From: Vicinamibacteraceae bacterium
Lineage (GTDB): Bacteria > Acidobacteriota > Vicinamibacteria > Vicinamibacterales > UBA8438
NCBI GenBank assembly: GCA_012271165.1
Contig: JAAXGX010000112.1
Location: 1 to 33,352, forward strand
Reading direction: 5' to 3'
Length of the DNA stretch: 33,352 bases
Position numbers and translations under genes: made by a program. Within the stretch, counting starts at the first letter, position 1; the number at the start of each line of letters is the position of its first letter. This document shows, piece after piece, positions 30,842-33,352 of the stretch. A model generated the notes under the pieces. It did no database searches and had not been told where the DNA came from. It was given only the letters and a program-made list of their open reading frames with translations.

Positions 30842-32491
30842 ATGTCGACGCTGCCCACTGCCGGATCGAAGGCCCCCGCGTTCGCCCTCCGCGACGCCGC
30901 GGGCGACCCGTGCGAGTTCGGACCCGAGAGCTCGGGTGCGCCCGCGACGCTGCTGTTCTTCTTCAAGCACGACTGCGCGACCTGCGAGCTGACCGCGCCG
31001 CTCGTCGAGCGGGTGCACCGCGCGCTGTCCGGCGCCGGCCTGCGCGTGCAGGGCGTATCGCAGGACGACGCGGCGCTGACCGCGGCATTCGCCGAGCGCC
31101 ACGGCCTCTCGTTGCCGCGCGCGCTCGACGCCGAGCTGCTCGTCTCGGAGACCTACGGCTTCGACGCCGTGCCGACCCTGGTGCTGACGGCGCCGGACGG
31201 CGTGGTGCTCGCGAGCATGGAGGGCTGGTCGAAGACCGAGTTCCGCGAGCTGGTTGCGCATGCCGCCGGCCGTTGCGGCGCGCGACGGCCGGCGATCGAG
31301 CTCGACGGCGAGTCCCTGCCGGAGCAGCGCCCCGGCTGCGCGTCGCGGGTTCACGATCCGGACGTGGCCCGGCGGCTGGCGGTGCGGCGGGGCGCCGAGC
31401 GGCTGGCCTCGCGCCGGGTGCGCGTGCCCGCCGGCCCCGACCTGGACGAGTTCGAGTTTCTCGCCGAGCGCGGCCTGACCGACGGCCTGCCGGTCGTGCC
31501 GCCGACGCCTGCACGCGTGCTCCGCATGCTCGAGGGCACGTCGCGGCCCGCCACCGACGTGGTCGCGCACGTCCCGCCCAACCTGGCCCCGGCCACCGTG
31601 GAGAAGGTCGCCGTCAACGCCGTGATGGCCGGCTGCAAGCCGGAGTACCTGCCGGTCGTCATCGCGGCCGCCGAGGCCGCCTGCACCGACGAGTTCAACC
31701 TGCACGGCGTGCTGGCGACCACCTACTTCGTCGGGCCGCTCATCATCGTCAACGGCCCCATCCGCAACGAGATCGAGCTCAACTGCGGTCGCAACGCCTT
31801 CGGCCAGGGCTCGCGCGCCAACGCCACGATCGGACGCGCGCTGCAGCTTCTCGTCCGCAACGTCGGCGGCGGCCGGCCAGGCGAGGTCGACATGTCGACC
31901 CTCGGGCAGCCCGGCAAGCTCGGCGCCTGCATCGGCGAGCTGGAGGAGCTGAGTTGCTGGGAGCCGCTGCACGTCGAGCGCGGCTTCGCGCGCGAACAGA
32001 GCACCGTGACCGTCTTCGCCGCGGAGGCCCCGCGCGCCATCCGCGATCAGCTCTCGCGCAACGCCCGGTCGCTCGGCGCGACGATGGGCTTGTCGCTGGA
32101 GTCGATTGCCCACGTGAAGCTGCACGGGATGGACCAGGCGCTGCTGGTGGTCTCCCCCGAGCACGCGCGCACGTTCGAGCGCGACGGCTACAGCAAGAAC
32201 GACCTGCGCGCCCGCATCCAGGAGGTCACCGCCCGGCCGCTGCGGGACGTGCTCCCGAACGACGAATGCCAGAAGGGCACCGTGCCGCGGGCCCTGCCGA
32301 AGGACTGGCTCGACGAGACCGGCCGCCCGACCCCCGCGGCCCTCGACCGCCCGTTCCCCAAGTTCGCCACCCCCGGGCACATCCTGATCATGGTGGCCGG
32401 CGGCACCGCCGGAAAGTTCTCCGCCGCCGTCGGCGGCTGGGCCACCGGGGGGTCGGGCTCGAAGGCGGTCACGCGGGTGATCGAACGGTAG
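30842..32491 (+). CDS. Thioredoxin-like domain fused to a conserved domain of unknown function
   Basis: A 549-residue cytosolic protein. Residues 1-140 form a peroxiredoxin/TlpA-like thioredoxin fold with a C45-AT-C48 active site (HDCATCEL) and a cis-proline region (AVPTLVLTAPDG). A linker with a lone cysteine (QRPGCASRV) follows. Residues 200-549 match a widespread conserved domain I recognise but cannot name, with TDGLPVVPPTPARV, NAVMAGCKPEYLPVV, NLHGVLATTY, GPLIIVNGPIRNE, NCGRNAFGQGSRANATIGRA and GRPGEVDMSTLGQPGK. The second domain carries conserved cysteines (CKPEY, NCGRN) and may be a thiol-dependent enzyme. The role is not known. ATG 30842 is supported by the -10 box. Confidence 0.8.
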   Translation: MSTLPTAGSKAPAFALRDAAGDPCEFGPESSGAPATLLFFFKHDCATCELTAPLVERVHRALSGAGLRVQGVSQDDAALTAAFAERHGLSLPRALDAELLVSETYGFDAVPTLVLTAPDGVVLASMEGWSKTEFRELVAHAAGRCGARRPAIELDGESLPEQRPGCASRVHDPDVARRLAVRRGAERLASRRVRVPAGPDLDEFEFLAERGLTDGLPVVPPTPARVLRMLEGTSRPATDVVAHVPPNLAPATVEKVAVNAVMAGCKPEYLPVVIAAAEAACTDEFNLHGVLATTYFVGPLIIVNGPIRNEIELNCGRNAFGQGSRANATIGRALQLLVRNVGGGRPGEVDMSTLGQPGKLGACIGELEELSCWEPLHVERGFAREQSTVTVFAAEAPRAIRDQLSRNARSLGATMGLSLESIAHVKLHGMDQALLVVSPEHARTFERDGYSKNDLRARIQEVTARPLRDVLPNDECQKGTVPRALPKDWLDETGRPTPAALDRPFPKFATPGHILIMVAGGTAGKFSAAVGGWATGGSGSKAVTRVIER

Positions 32492-32535
32492 CTCCAGAAT
32501 GCATGTGACCCGGTAACGATCGACCCGACCGCCGA

Positions 32536-33352
32536 CTACGGTTCGTCGTCTTCCGCCACCATCCACTCTGGCAGCGGGTCGTCCAACGAAGCCCACCCGG
32601 AAGCGCCGGAGGCCATCTCGGCGTCGGTCAGCAGACAGCCGTCCAGCGTGGCCTCGATGGCCTCTTGCGGCATCTCGATTCCGATGAAGACGAGTTCCTG
32701 ACGGCGGTCGCCGTGGTCGGGCTCCCATACCTGGCCGACCCACTCCAGGGTCTCCGGGTCGTCGGCGATCTCTGCCGGGTCCAGCGCGGCGAACCAGGGG
32801 CCTCCGGGCTCCAGGGTCAGCGAGTCTCCGGCGATGGAAAGCGCGCCGGCCACCCCATGGCGGGTGGCCAGCCAGACGACCCCCTTCGCCCGCAGCACGC
32901 CCTCGAAGCAACCTTCAAACATCGCCGCCAGCCGCGCCGGATGGAAGGGCCGTCGCCTCCGATAGACGAAGCTGCCGATGCCGTACTCCTCGGTCTCGGG
33001 GGTGTGGCCGCCTTGCAGTTCCTGAAGCCAACCCGCCGTCTGCTCGACGCGTTCGAAATCAAACAGGCCCGTATCGAAAATCAGGTCGAGCGGAATCCGC
33101 CCGTAGGTCGTCGAGGCCAACGTCGCCGTCTGGTTGAGCTTGCGCAGGATCCCGGTCAACCGTGCGATTTCTCCCCGGCTCATCTTGTCGGTCTTGTTGA
33201 GAACGAGAACGTTGGCGAGCTCGACCTGATCGACGAGGAGCTCGGCGATGGAGCGGTCGTCCTCGACGTCGACCCCCAGCCCGCGATCGAGCAGGTCTTC
33301 TCCGGAGCCGAAGTCGCGCAGAAAATGCGGGCCGTCGACGACGGTGACCATC
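32536..33352 (-). CDS. CobW/ZNG1-family GTP-binding protein, partial
   Basis: The C-terminal 270 or so residues of a COG0523 metallochaperone-type GTPase. The gene runs off the right edge, so the P-loop and the N-terminal half of the G domain are missing. Visible parts are the MVTVVDG strand (Walker B side), the NKTD guanine-specificity motif (VLVLNKTD), the linker region and the CobW C-terminal domain, with SFVYRRRRPFHPARL and QELVFIGIEM. Such proteins deliver zinc or cobalt to metalloenzymes. Convergent with the thioredoxin-like fusion gene, 44 bases away. The metal cannot be told without the N-terminus. Confidence 0.9.
   Translation of the reverse strand, partial: MVTVVDGPHFLRDFGSGEDLLDRGLGVDVEDDRSIAELLVDQVELANVLVLNKTDKMSRGEIARLTGILRKLNQTATLASTTYGRIPLDLIFDTGLFDFERVEQTAGWLQELQGGHTPETEEYGIGSFVYRRRRPFHPARLAAMFEGCFEGVLRAKGVVWLATRHGVAGALSIAGDSLTLEPGGPWFAALDPAEIADDPETLEWVGQVWEPDHGDRRQELVFIGIEMPQEAIEATLDGCLLTDAEMASGASGWASLDDPLPEWMVAEDDEP

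Noticed and set aside
27643-30966. Long minus-strand open frame (1107 codons) over the quinoprotein and peptidase genes
   Set aside because: It lies antisense to two genes with intact catalytic motifs. The translation is rich in R, G, A and H/D repeats typical of GC-rich antisense frames, with no recognisable domain.
30551-32911. Minus-strand open frame of 786 codons opposite the thioredoxin-like fusion gene
   Set aside because: The sense-strand gene has a CATC active site and conserved domain motifs. The antisense frame shows none.
1-33352. CRISPR arrays, tRNA or rRNA genes, integrases, transposases
   Set aside because: I found no regularly spaced repeats, no tRNA-like arms with CCA-type ends and no recombinase motifs on either strand by eye.

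Overview
The window is about 33 kb of very GC-rich bacterial chromosome with tightly packed genes on both strands, many GTG starts and short intergenic gaps. The mix of secreted PQQ quinoproteins, DinB/YfiT proteins, a secreted double-CMD protein and a Tat-exported phosphotriesterase-like protein resembles uncultured Acidobacteriota (Vicinamibacteria-like). This is inferred from gene content, not from a marker gene. I saw no phage, IS, CRISPR or RNA gene.

Layout. Positions 1-1000 hold an ExbB/TolQ-type proton channel overlapping a DUF2149 partner, probably the energising part of a TonB/CobN-type uptake locus that starts left of the window. Positions 1.1-17 kb mix housekeeping genes (htpG, pyruvate kinase, an SDR, hydrolases) with four toxin-antitoxin-like modules: HEPN-MNT (1.1-2.0 kb), Phd-VapC (7.0-7.7 kb), MNT-HepT (8.3-9.1 kb) and MNT-HepT (16.2-17.0 kb). 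Also here are a soluble PQQ sugar dehydrogenase, an MBL-fold protein with an altered metal motif, and a two-CNB/PlsC fusion. Positions 17.1-19.5 kb carry a phosphotriesterase-like protein and a tandem carboxymuconolactone-decarboxylase-like protein in one operon. They are followed by a cold-shock gene with a long leader.

Positions 20-30 kb are bounded by two paralogous exported quinoprotein dehydrogenases transcribed outward. Between them are a membrane-anchored unknown, chorismate synthase, a dienelactone hydrolase, a repeat-rich exported protein, a glycerophosphodiesterase lipoprotein and a secreted MBL hydrolase divergent from the second quinoprotein. After that come an M20 peptidase, a thioredoxin-like fusion protein of unknown function and a CobW-type GTPase that runs off the right edge.

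A recurring theme is promoter layout. A -10 box (TAGAAT, TATACT, TAGCAT or similar) often sits 6-11 bases before the start codon, implying leaderless or nearly leaderless mRNAs. All three HEPN/MNT modules show this. At two divergent junctions the two -10 boxes overlap by two bases, and at a third the two ATGs overlap each other. All promoter calls are by eye.
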